The position numbers and the translations under genes were made by a program. DNA of 64,000 nt from Paenibacillus camerounensis. GTDB lineage: Bacteria > Bacillota > Bacilli > Paenibacillales > Paenibacillaceae. The stretch spans positions 62,001-126,000 of the forward strand of contig NZ_CCDG010000044.1 in the NCBI RefSeq assembly GCF_000723885.1, given 5' to 3'. Below are positions 8,120 to 15,436 of this stretch, piece after piece. The stretch's first letter is position 1, and every line of letters begins with the position of its first letter. The notes beneath the pieces are model-generated. The model saw nothing but the letters and a program-made list of their open reading frames with translations, made no database searches and was not told the DNA's origin.

Positions 8120-9247
8120 ATGACAAAGGCTAAACAGGATACACGTGTCGTCGTCGGCATGTCCGGGGGAGTCGATTCCTCCGTTACGGCGCTTCTGCTC
8201 AAACAGCAGGGCTATGACGTCATCGGCATCTTTATGAAAAACTGGGATGATACCGACGAATTCGGAGTATGTACTGCCGAGACCGACGCTGAGGATGTGC
8301 GCCGTGTGTGTGAGCAGATTGATATTCCTTACTATACCGTTAATTTTGAAAAGGAATACTTCGATAAAGTTTTTTCCTATTTCCTTGATGAATATAAGGC
8401 TGGCCGGACACCTAACCCGGATGTCATGTGCAACAGGGAGATCAAGTTCGGGGAATTCCTCAACAAGGCGCTCCAGCTCGGTGCGGATTATGTGGCAACC
8501 GGCCACTACGCGCGTGTAGTTGAAGAAGACGGCTTGTTCAAGCTGCTGCGCGGCGTAGACAACAATAAGGATCAGACCTATTTCCTGAACGCGCTGAACC
8601 AGAGCCAGCTGTCGAAGGCCATGTTCCCGATCGGCCATCTGCCGAAGCCGGAAGTGCGGAGAATTGCTGAAGAAGCCGGCCTGTATACTGCCAAGAAAAA
8701 AGACAGCACCGGCGTCTGCTTCATCGGCGAACGTAACTTCCGCGAATTCCTCAGCCAGTATCTGCCGGCGCAGTCCGGCGATATGGTCGATATTGCCACC
8801 GGCGAAGTTAAGGGCCGGCATGACGGCCTCATGTACTACACATTGGGACAGCGGCAGGGACTGGGAATCGGAGGCTCCGGCAACGGTGAGCCCTGGTTCG
8901 TTGCCGATAAGGACCTTGAGAAGAATATTCTGTATGTTGTACAGGGAGACAAGCACCACAGCCTGTACTCCACCAGCCTGATGGCTTCGGGCATCAACTG
9001 GATTGACGGACAGGTACTAGCGCCTGGTGATGCACCGCTGAAGTGCACAGCCAAATTCCGCTACCGCCAGCCCGACCAGGGTGTTACATTGACTGCACGG
9101 GAAGACGGCAGCCTGGATGTTCGGTTTGATGTGCCGCAGAAAGCTATCACTCCAGGGCAGGCAGTTGTATTCTACCAGGGCGAGCAGTGTCTGGGCGGCG
9201 GAACGATTGAAGCAGCGCAGAAGGTTGTGCCGCAGCATCAGGGGTGA
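8120..9247 (+). CDS. mnmA: tRNA-specific 2-thiouridylase MnmA
   Basis: A 375-residue enzyme that adenylates and thiolates U34 of tRNA-Lys, -Glu and -Gln. The ATP PP-loop is VGMSGGVDSSV (residues 12-22). The catalytic cysteines are Cys104 in NPDVMCNREIKFG and Cys200 in STGVCFIGER, both intact. Sulfur should come from the desulfurase at 2558-3703. I chose the ATG at 8120, with GGTGATT just before it; an ATG at 8108 is in frame but lacks a site. Unlike the usual iscS-mnmA pair, it stands on the opposite strand from iscS and cymR. Confidence 0.93.
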   Translation: MTKAKQDTRVVVGMSGGVDSSVTALLLKQQGYDVIGIFMKNWDDTDEFGVCTAETDAEDVRRVCEQIDIPYYTVNFEKEYFDKVFSYFLDEYKAGRTPNPDVMCNREIKFGEFLNKALQLGADYVATGHYARVVEEDGLFKLLRGVDNNKDQTYFLNALNQSQLSKAMFPIGHLPKPEVRRIAEEAGLYTAKKKDSTGVCFIGERNFREFLSQYLPAQSGDMVDIATGEVKGRHDGLMYYTLGQRQGLGIGGSGNGEPWFVADKDLEKNILYVVQGDKHHSLYSTSLMASGINWIDGQVLAPGDAPLKCTAKFRYRQPDQGVTLTAREDGSLDVRFDVPQKAITPGQAVVFYQGEQCLGGGTIEAAQKVVPQHQG

Positions 9248-9297
9248 TCCCTGCACTACAGCCACAGTCTGCATAAGCTGCATATCAGCAAGCGCAC

Positions 9298-9333
9298 AAA
9301 AATCCCTTTGGCATATGCCGAAGGGATTTTTGT
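9298..9333. terminator. Bidirectional terminator mnmA/oppA
   Basis: AAAAATCCCTT and AAGGGATTTTT form a stem around GGCATATGCCG; A and T runs on both sides serve both the plus-strand mnmA and the minus-strand opp operon. Confidence 0.85.
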
Positions 9334-9371
9334 TATTGAACCTGCTCGAAATAACTTACTGCTGCAATGAA

Positions 9372-11216
9372 TTATTTTGCTGCAATCCCTTTATCAGCGG
9401 ATACGGCAAGTTCATTAAGATAGATTCCGGTTCCATCACCGATAGCGTAGTTCAGGACACGGTTGTTAACCGGTACAAGCGCAGCGCGGTACAGGGTTGG
9501 GAACACAGGAATTTCTTCAACCATCAGCGCCTGCCATTCTTTGTAGATCTCTTTACGTTTCTCTACATCAAATGCCTCTTCAGATACACCCTCTGCCATC
9601 AGACGGTCACTCTCTTCATTCGCATAACGCGGGAAGTTATAAATAGCATCGCGGCCGTAGAGTCCCTGCGGATCAACGTCGATCCCCACGGTCCAAGCAC
9701 CCTGGTAGACGTCAACCGAAGGATCATCTTCACCATTACTGCCTACACGGTCATAGAATGTATTGAACTCCACCATTTCCAGCGTGACATTCAGGCCGAT
9801 TGCTTTCCAGGATTGCACATAATATTGGGCCAGCGGCTCAGCAATATCCGAACCGGTCATAGAAATGAAATTGATAGTCAGCGGAGTACCGTCTGGATTA
9901 GTCCGGAATTCACCGTTCATTTTGAAGCCTGCATCCTCAAGTGTCTTCTTTGCTGCTTCCGGATCATAAGGCATACCAGGATTGCTGTCATCATGGAATT
10001 CAGGATGGGACGGGGGAATCAGTGTTGTTGCATTCCAGCGCAGGCCATGGTAAAAGTTTTTGCCGACAGCATCATTATCAACCGCCTGCCACATTGCTTT
10101 ACGCAGTGCCACATTTCCCATTTTGGCATTTGGATCAGGTGCAACTACACTTTTGGCTGCGTCCCATTTACCAAGCTTGAAGCCGACATACGTATAAGCG
10201 CGGTCAACTGCACCAAGATATTCTACGTTAGACAGACCCGAGTTATCAGGGAACTGGTCAATCGGGAAGCTGTCGACCAGATCGATGTTTCCAGCTTTAA
10301 GCTCCTGCACAACTGTAGTTGGAGGAACAACCTTCAACACAACCTTATCCAGCTTAGGAGCACCGCGCCAGTAATCTTCATTCTTAACATAGACAACAGA
10401 TTCACCCGGTACAATGCTTTCCACTTTAAACGGACCGAAGCCGATTGGCTTCTGACGGACCTCAGGGGAAGCAGAGATCTTGGCAACATCCATAGCTCCG
10501 AAGATATGCTTAGCCAGCGGATAAGTCCAGATACTTCCTGTCAGCAGCGAAGGAGTTGATTTAATATAAGTAATTTCCAGCTGCTTCTCATTAAGTACCT
10601 TGATTCCGGAAATGGTCTTTGCTGTTCCGTCGTGGTATGCTTCCATTCCCTCAATGTTAGTAAAATCGGAGCCGTAACGCGGACCGTCATAAGCCGGGTT
10701 ACCAATGACTTCATGGGCAAACAGCCAATCCTCAGCCGTAACCGGCTTGCCGTCATGCCAGTTTACATTGTCGCGGATCGTGAAGGTGAACGTGCGTCCG
10801 TCTTCGGAAACCTCATAGGTAGCCGCGCCATCATTGGTGTACACATAGTCTTTATCCCAAGTCAGCAGGCCTTCGTCAAACCATTCAAGAACCTTGGAAT
10901 CCGGATTCCCGGAGTAGAAGTTAAAGTTCAGCGTTCCTTCAAAAGGAGTATCAGATACAAGGCCATAATTAAGTGTTCCGCCTTCAAGCGCTTCACCCTG
11001 ATTCGTCTTAACATTACTGAAATCTGCAATGTTGTACAGCCCGTCCTCTGATGCAGGTGCAGTTGTAGGAGCGGTAGTAGCAGCAGCATCTGTAGCGGCA
11101 GTGGTTGCTGATGGCTCAGCAGCCTCATTGTTGCCGGAGCCGCAGGCAGTTACTGCGAGCGACAGGACCAGCATCAGGCTGACCAGCATGGTCTTTGCGG
11201 TTTTTCTTTTTGTCAT
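9372..11216 (-). CDS. ABC transporter substrate-binding lipoprotein (OppA-like, SBP family 5)
   Basis: A 614-residue lipoprotein. The signal peptide ends in the lipobox LAVTAC (Cys at about 25), followed by a Ser/Thr/Ala-rich linker to about residue 60. The rest is an SBP_bac_5 domain, with FTFTIRDNVNWHDGKPVTAEDW as a family landmark. It should capture oligopeptides, or, since family 5 also includes cello-oligosaccharide binders, sugars; the adjacent cellulase operon makes that worth testing. GGAGG lies 10 nt before the ATG. Last gene of a D-F-B-C-A operon. Confidence 0.88.
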   Translation of the reverse strand: MTKRKTAKTMLVSLMLVLSLAVTACGSGNNEAAEPSATTAATDAAATTAPTTAPASEDGLYNIADFSNVKTNQGEALEGGTLNYGLVSDTPFEGTLNFNFYSGNPDSKVLEWFDEGLLTWDKDYVYTNDGAATYEVSEDGRTFTFTIRDNVNWHDGKPVTAEDWLFAHEVIGNPAYDGPRYGSDFTNIEGMEAYHDGTAKTISGIKVLNEKQLEITYIKSTPSLLTGSIWTYPLAKHIFGAMDVAKISASPEVRQKPIGFGPFKVESIVPGESVVYVKNEDYWRGAPKLDKVVLKVVPPTTVVQELKAGNIDLVDSFPIDQFPDNSGLSNVEYLGAVDRAYTYVGFKLGKWDAAKSVVAPDPNAKMGNVALRKAMWQAVDNDAVGKNFYHGLRWNATTLIPPSHPEFHDDSNPGMPYDPEAAKKTLEDAGFKMNGEFRTNPDGTPLTINFISMTGSDIAEPLAQYYVQSWKAIGLNVTLEMVEFNTFYDRVGSNGEDDPSVDVYQGAWTVGIDVDPQGLYGRDAIYNFPRYANEESDRLMAEGVSEEAFDVEKRKEIYKEWQALMVEEIPVFPTLYRAALVPVNNRVLNYAIGDGTGIYLNELAVSADKGIAAK

Positions 11217-11239
11217 ACTTGTTTCTTCCTCCCTTATAT

Positions 11240-12145
11240 TTATCCTTTTCTTTGTCTTGCGTCCGTCGCACGCTTCAGCGCCTGACCGACATTATTTATA
11301 CTCAACATCAACACCAGGATCAGCAGTGATGCGGGTAACCAGATCCACCATCTGGACTGCAGAGTCTGCGGGTTGCGGGCATAGCTGACAAGCGTACCCA
11401 GACTCGGTGTACTTTCGGGAAACCCGAAGCCAAGGAAGGATAACCCCGACTCAAGCCCGATGTTAGCTGCAAGATTCAGCGTCATCGTTACGATGATAAT
11501 CGAACTGAGATTCGGCATCACCTGCTTAAAGATAATCTTAAGATGGGAAGAACCGAGTGTGCGGGAAGCCTGAACATATTCAAGCTCTTTCTCCTGCAAT
11601 GTCTTGGAACGGATCAGCCTGGCGATCCCCATCCACAGGAATGCTGTCATAATGAGCGAAAAGGTTAGTGTGTTATATTTCGGAACGGCCGTTACAAAAG
11701 CAATGACCATCATCAGCATCGGCAGAATCATGAAAAAGTCAACCAGACGCATGAACAGATTATCAATAAGGCCGCCGAAGTATCCGGAAACCAGTCCGAT
11801 TGTAATTCCGATAACCCCGGTCATCAGGGTGACCATAATACCAATGCTCAGCGAGTTGCGTGTGCCGATAATAAGCTGTCCGAATACATCACGGCCGCCG
11901 TAATCGGTACCCAGCCAGAATTCTGCAGAAGGCTTTTTATATAGAGAGAACAGATCAACCTTTACAATCTCCTGCTGGTTGAGGAATAGGGCAGTCCCGA
12001 ACACTCCGAGAAAGACCAGAGCCAGAAAGATCAGGGAAGTCAGTGCCAGCTTATCTCTAAAAATTTCCCGCCAGATAATGCTCCAGCCTGACGGGCTTTT
12101 TTCGATATTGTGCGGGAGCGGGAGCTCAGCGCTTGATTTTGCCAT
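11240..12145 (-). CDS. ABC transporter permease (OppC/DppC type)
   Basis: A 301-residue inner permease with an N-terminal OppC_N segment (KLALTSLIFLALVFLG) and a BPD_transp_1 domain with about six membrane helices. The EAA-type loop near residue 195 (EYVQASRTLGSSHLKIIFKQ) contacts the ATPases. It lies 30 nt behind oppB and 23 nt before oppA in one operon. Confidence 0.9.
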   Translation of the reverse strand: MAKSSAELPLPHNIEKSPSGWSIIWREIFRDKLALTSLIFLALVFLGVFGTALFLNQQEIVKVDLFSLYKKPSAEFWLGTDYGGRDVFGQLIIGTRNSLSIGIMVTLMTGVIGITIGLVSGYFGGLIDNLFMRLVDFFMILPMLMMVIAFVTAVPKYNTLTFSLIMTAFLWMGIARLIRSKTLQEKELEYVQASRTLGSSHLKIIFKQVMPNLSSIIIVTMTLNLAANIGLESGLSFLGFGFPESTPSLGTLVSYARNPQTLQSRWWIWLPASLLILVLMLSINNVGQALKRATDARQRKG

Positions 12146-12175
12146 TTCATTTCACCTCAGTATAGGTTCTGATCC

Positions 12176-13138
12176 TTATTTAATCCGGATGCGCGGATCA
12201 ACGATGCTTAATATGATGTCAGACAGCAGGGAACCGATGATAGTAGCAATCCCATACAGCAGCACTATCGCTGTCACCACGGTGAAATCGCGGATGACGA
12301 TCGAGCCCAGGAACAGCTGTCCCATGCCGGGATAACTGAAGATGCTCTCTACAAAGATGGTTCCTCCGATGAGTCCTGTCAGCTCATAACCGAAAAAGGC
12401 GGCTATCGGCAGCAGTGAGTTGCGCAGAATGTGGCGGTTATACACCCGCGATTCTGAAGCTCCCTTTGCTCTGGCGGTAAGAATGAAATCCTTCTGCTTC
12501 GTATCAATAATCTCGTTGCGCAGATACTGGACCGTACCTACAGTCGTAATTAAAGCGATAGATAAGGCCGGCAGCAGCAAATGATAGATTTTATCGAGCA
12601 CATAGCTGAAGCTTCCGGGAACCGCACCTGGCGATACGCTTCCCCCGGTCGGAAACCAGGAGAAATAGAAGCCGAACATCCAGAGCATTACAAGCGCTAC
12701 AATAAACAGGGGAGCAGCGAATCCGATATAGGTATAGCCGGTAATCAGGCGGTCACCCCATGTATCATTGAAGCGTCCGCTGAGAATGCCAAGCGGGATA
12801 GCAATCAGATATGTAAGAATCAGTGTAGCCAGCGACAGCCACAGGGTGTTCATCATCCGCTGGCCGATCAGCTCGGTCACCGGCATTTTGAAGTTGAAGG
12901 ACTGGCCCAGATCGCCTTGGACAGCATTGCTGATCCAGTTCCAGTATTGGATGTGCCAGGGATCATTCAGACCCAGCCTTTCCCGCATTGCCTCAATCGC
13001 CGCCGGATCAATATTCGGATCAAGCATCCCGGTAAGTGCATCGCCCGGCATAGCTTTGGCCATCAGAAATACGAGAATACTCAGCAGAAATACCTGGGGA
13101 ATCATAATTAACAATCTTCGTACAATAATCTTCCACAT
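12176..13138 (-). CDS. ABC transporter permease (OppB/DppB type)
   Basis: A 320-residue permease. The N-terminus (RRLLIMIPQVFLLSILVFLM) and the motif MPGDALTGMLDPN match the OppB/DppB group. The coupling loop reads DFILTARAKGASESRVYNRH. I chose the ATG at 13138, about 9 nt behind AAAGG; an in-frame TTG at 13147 is the alternative. The start is next to the oppF stop codon (13144), indicating translational coupling. Confidence 0.9.
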   Translation of the reverse strand: MWKIIVRRLLIMIPQVFLLSILVFLMAKAMPGDALTGMLDPNIDPAAIEAMRERLGLNDPWHIQYWNWISNAVQGDLGQSFNFKMPVTELIGQRMMNTLWLSLATLILTYLIAIPLGILSGRFNDTWGDRLITGYTYIGFAAPLFIVALVMLWMFGFYFSWFPTGGSVSPGAVPGSFSYVLDKIYHLLLPALSIALITTVGTVQYLRNEIIDTKQKDFILTARAKGASESRVYNRHILRNSLLPIAAFFGYELTGLIGGTIFVESIFSYPGMGQLFLGSIVIRDFTVVTAIVLLYGIATIIGSLLSDIILSIVDPRIRIK

Positions 13139-13143
13139 ACGTC

Positions 13144-14079
13144 TCAACCTTTCTCGGGCATAGCCACCATATGGGTATCGGAAATGGATCGTAACGGGTA
13201 AGCCAGGCCGTCCTGGTCAAAGTGGCTCCGGTAGGCGTTGTCGTACTCTTCACTTACGGACCGGCGGAAAACATTCCGTACCTCACGCTGTAGAGGATCG
13301 ATGTCCGGAATTGCGGCGATGAGACGCTTGGTATAAATATGCCGGGGATTGTCAAAAATATCCTCAGGGGTCCCTTCCTCAACATGGCGCCCCTTGTACA
13401 TAATGCCGATGCGGTCGCACATATGCCGGATGATACCGAGATCGTGGCTGATGAACAAATACGTCAAATTCAGCTCCTTCTGTATATCCCGCAGGAAGTT
13501 CAGCACCTGCGCCTGAACCGATACATCAAGTGCCGAGACAGGCTCGTCGGCAATAATCAGCTTGGGCTTCAAGGCAATAGCCCGGGCTATTCCGATACGC
13601 TGGCGCTGGCCGCCGGAGAATTCATGCGGATATTTAAGCACATTGTCCGCACTAAGTCCGACCTGCTCCAGCAGCTCCTGTGCCTTCCGCATTTCCTCCT
13701 GCGGGGACAGCTTCTCGAAATTGCGCAGCGGCTCGGCGATAATATCCAATACGCGTTTCTTTGGATTGAGTGAGGAGTACGGATCCTGAAAGATCATTTG
13801 CACATCGCGGCGGACATTGTTCTGCTTGCGTGCACCTTTGGAAGCCAGATCTGCACCTTCGAACAGAATGCTGCCGCCTGTGATCTGATTAAGGCCGATA
13901 ATAGCGCGGCCGGTTGTTGTTTTGCCTGAACCGGATTCACCGACAAGACCATAGGTCTGGCCGGCCTCAATTGCAAGGTTGACACGGTCAACCGCCTTAA
14001 CCTCGCCAACCTGACGGCTGAACAGCCCGCCCCTAATCGGAAAGTGAACCTGCAGGTCTTTAACTTCAAGCAATGCCAT
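13144..14079 (-). CDS. ABC transporter ATPase (OppF/DppF type)
   Basis: A 311-residue ATPase. Walker A is GESGSGKTTTGRAI (about 48-61), the signature motif SGGQRQRIGIARA (about 154), Walker B LIIADEPVSALDVS and the switch His in FISHDLG. The C-terminal tail carries the oligopeptide-type extension. GGAGGAGG precedes the ATG, and its first 14 bases overlap the 3' end of oppD. Confidence 0.92.
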   Translation of the reverse strand: MALLEVKDLQVHFPIRGGLFSRQVGEVKAVDRVNLAIEAGQTYGLVGESGSGKTTTGRAIIGLNQITGGSILFEGADLASKGARKQNNVRRDVQMIFQDPYSSLNPKKRVLDIIAEPLRNFEKLSPQEEMRKAQELLEQVGLSADNVLKYPHEFSGGQRQRIGIARAIALKPKLIIADEPVSALDVSVQAQVLNFLRDIQKELNLTYLFISHDLGIIRHMCDRIGIMYKGRHVEEGTPEDIFDNPRHIYTKRLIAAIPDIDPLQREVRNVFRRSVSEEYDNAYRSHFDQDGLAYPLRSISDTHMVAMPEKG

Positions 14080-15088
14080 CGGTGCCTACCTCCTCCGTGC
14101 TATCCGGGAAATGAAAATGTCTGTAGCAGGTGCAGCGGACAAAGTGGCCCGGAGCAATTTCGTGAAGCTGCGGATTCTCCTCATGCGCAGAAGCATCAAT
14201 CCAAGGCGTTCTCCCAGCAAAGCGGCAGCCGGTGCGCGGCAGATTCTTAAGCGAAGGTACAATCCCCTGTATAACGTGCAGCCTTGACTTTACTTCTTTT
14301 ACAGTAGGAATGGAGTTGAACAGGGATCTTGTGTACGGATGCTGCGGATTAGAGGTCAGTGTGTAAATATCGGCAATCTCCACGATTTGGCCTGCGTACA
14401 TAACGGCCACACGGTCAGCCATTTCACTAACAACCCCGAGATCATGGGTGATAAGGATAATGCCTGCCTGCATATCCTCCTTAAGCTTTTTGATCAGCTC
14501 AAGAATCTGCAGTTGAATGGTCACATCCAATGCCGTTGTAGGTTCGTCGGCAAGCAGCAGCTGCGGGCCGTTTGCAATCGCGATAGCGATGATAACGCGC
14601 TGGCGCATACCGCCGGATAGTTCATAAGGGTATTGATGGTATGTATGTTCAGGGCGGGGGATGCCCACTTTGGTCAACAGATCAAGCACCTTTTCTTTTC
14701 TCTGTTTCTTGGAGAGGCCGGTATCATGAAGCAGCAGGACTTCATCGATCTGGCTGCCTATAATCATCAGCGGATTCAATGCAGCCAAAGGGTCCTGGAA
14801 GATCATCGACATTTCCTTGCCGCGGACCTTATTCAGCATGCCGGGGGACATTTGGACAATATCCTGTCCTTTGTAATTTACTTTCCCTTCAATTCTTGCT
14901 TTTGTGTGCAGCCCCATAATAGAGAAAGCAAGGGCGCTCTTGCCCGACCCCGACTCTCCTACGATAGCCAGAATCTCATTCTTCTTCACCGTGAGCGTCA
15001 CATCGTCAACTGCAGCGTAATAATGATCTGCAATTCTGAAGGATGTCGTTAAATTCTCAATTCGAAGTAAGTCTTCACTCAAATTCAT
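14066..15088 (-). CDS. ABC transporter ATPase (OppD/DppD type)
   Basis: About 340 residues with Walker A GESGSGKSALAFSIMG, signature SGGMRQRVIIAIA, Walker B LLADEPTTALDVT and switch His LITHDLG. The C-terminal tail contains a cysteine-bearing segment typical of OppD (RTGCRFAGRTP, then VRCTCYRH); it has fewer cysteines than the four-Cys Fe-S form. The start is uncertain: I use the ATG at 15088 (GGTG upstream), a TTG at 15082 has AGGGTGA before it, and the longest ORF starts at 15124. First gene of the operon. Confidence 0.88.
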   Translation of the reverse strand: MNLSEDLLRIENLTTSFRIADHYYAAVDDVTLTVKKNEILAIVGESGSGKSALAFSIMGLHTKARIEGKVNYKGQDIVQMSPGMLNKVRGKEMSMIFQDPLAALNPLMIIGSQIDEVLLLHDTGLSKKQRKEKVLDLLTKVGIPRPEHTYHQYPYELSGGMRQRVIIAIAIANGPQLLLADEPTTALDVTIQLQILELIKKLKEDMQAGIILITHDLGVVSEMADRVAVMYAGQIVEIADIYTLTSNPQHPYTRSLFNSIPTVKEVKSRLHVIQGIVPSLKNLPRTGCRFAGRTPWIDASAHEENPQLHEIAPGHFVRCTCYRHFHFPDSTEEVGTDGIA

Positions 15089-15209
15089 CACCCTAACACC
15101 AGGATTTTTAGTTGGACGGGACATTTATGTTACATACAGTAACCCCACCAAAGAACTGTAGATTAAGATTTAGGATTATTATGGAAGCAATCCCTGAATG
15201 TTAGAGTTT

Positions 15210-15238
15210 ATTCTAATTGACTCATGGTAAATTATCAA
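15210..15238 (-). promoter_or_regulatory. Promoter of the opp operon
   Basis: TTGATA (15233-15238) and TAGAAT (15210-15215) on the minus strand with a 17-nt spacer. This predicts a 5' leader of about 115 nt before oppD. Confidence 0.65.
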
Positions 15239-15259
15239 TCTTTTTTCTATAAAAAAATA

Positions 15260-15322
15260 TTGTCATGTTAATTAATATGACAAATACGACAAAATACGAC
15301 TCTTAAATAGAGGTATTTGTCA
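15260..15322. promoter_or_regulatory. Operator-like inverted and direct repeats upstream of opp
   Basis: 15260-15283 is a near-perfect 24-bp palindrome centred on TTAATTAA with arms TTGTCAT/ATGACAA. Its right arm is also the left arm of a second inverted repeat, TGACAAATAC (15278-15287) with GTATTTGTCA (15313-15322). Between them lies a direct repeat AAATACGAC/AAAATACGAC. The cluster starts about 22 bp upstream of the opp -35 box. I recognise no known regulator site. Confidence 0.6.
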
Positions 15323-15375
15323 CTATTTGCATTTATTTTGCGTAGCATCATAACGAGAAAGATGATCATGAGAGG

Positions 15376-15415
15376 AAAAGCCGCAAGCCCGAATGTACCG
15401 GCACCTGCGGCTTTT
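15376..15415 (-). terminator. Terminator of the cellulase operon
   Basis: AAAAGCCGCA and TGCGGCTTTT make a 10-bp stem behind the GH48 stop codon. The arms are symmetric, so it may act on both strands. Confidence 0.75.
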
Positions 15416-15436
15416 GGTTCTAAGACTTAGACAGCA

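Noticed and set aside
8078..8959. 293-codon frame on the minus strand
   Set aside because: Antisense to mnmA with no ribosome site; mnmA has all its catalytic motifs in the other frame.
9117..10559. 480-codon open frame on the plus strand
   Set aside because: It begins inside mnmA, crosses the terminator and lies antisense to oppA; no ribosome site and composition of a shadow frame.
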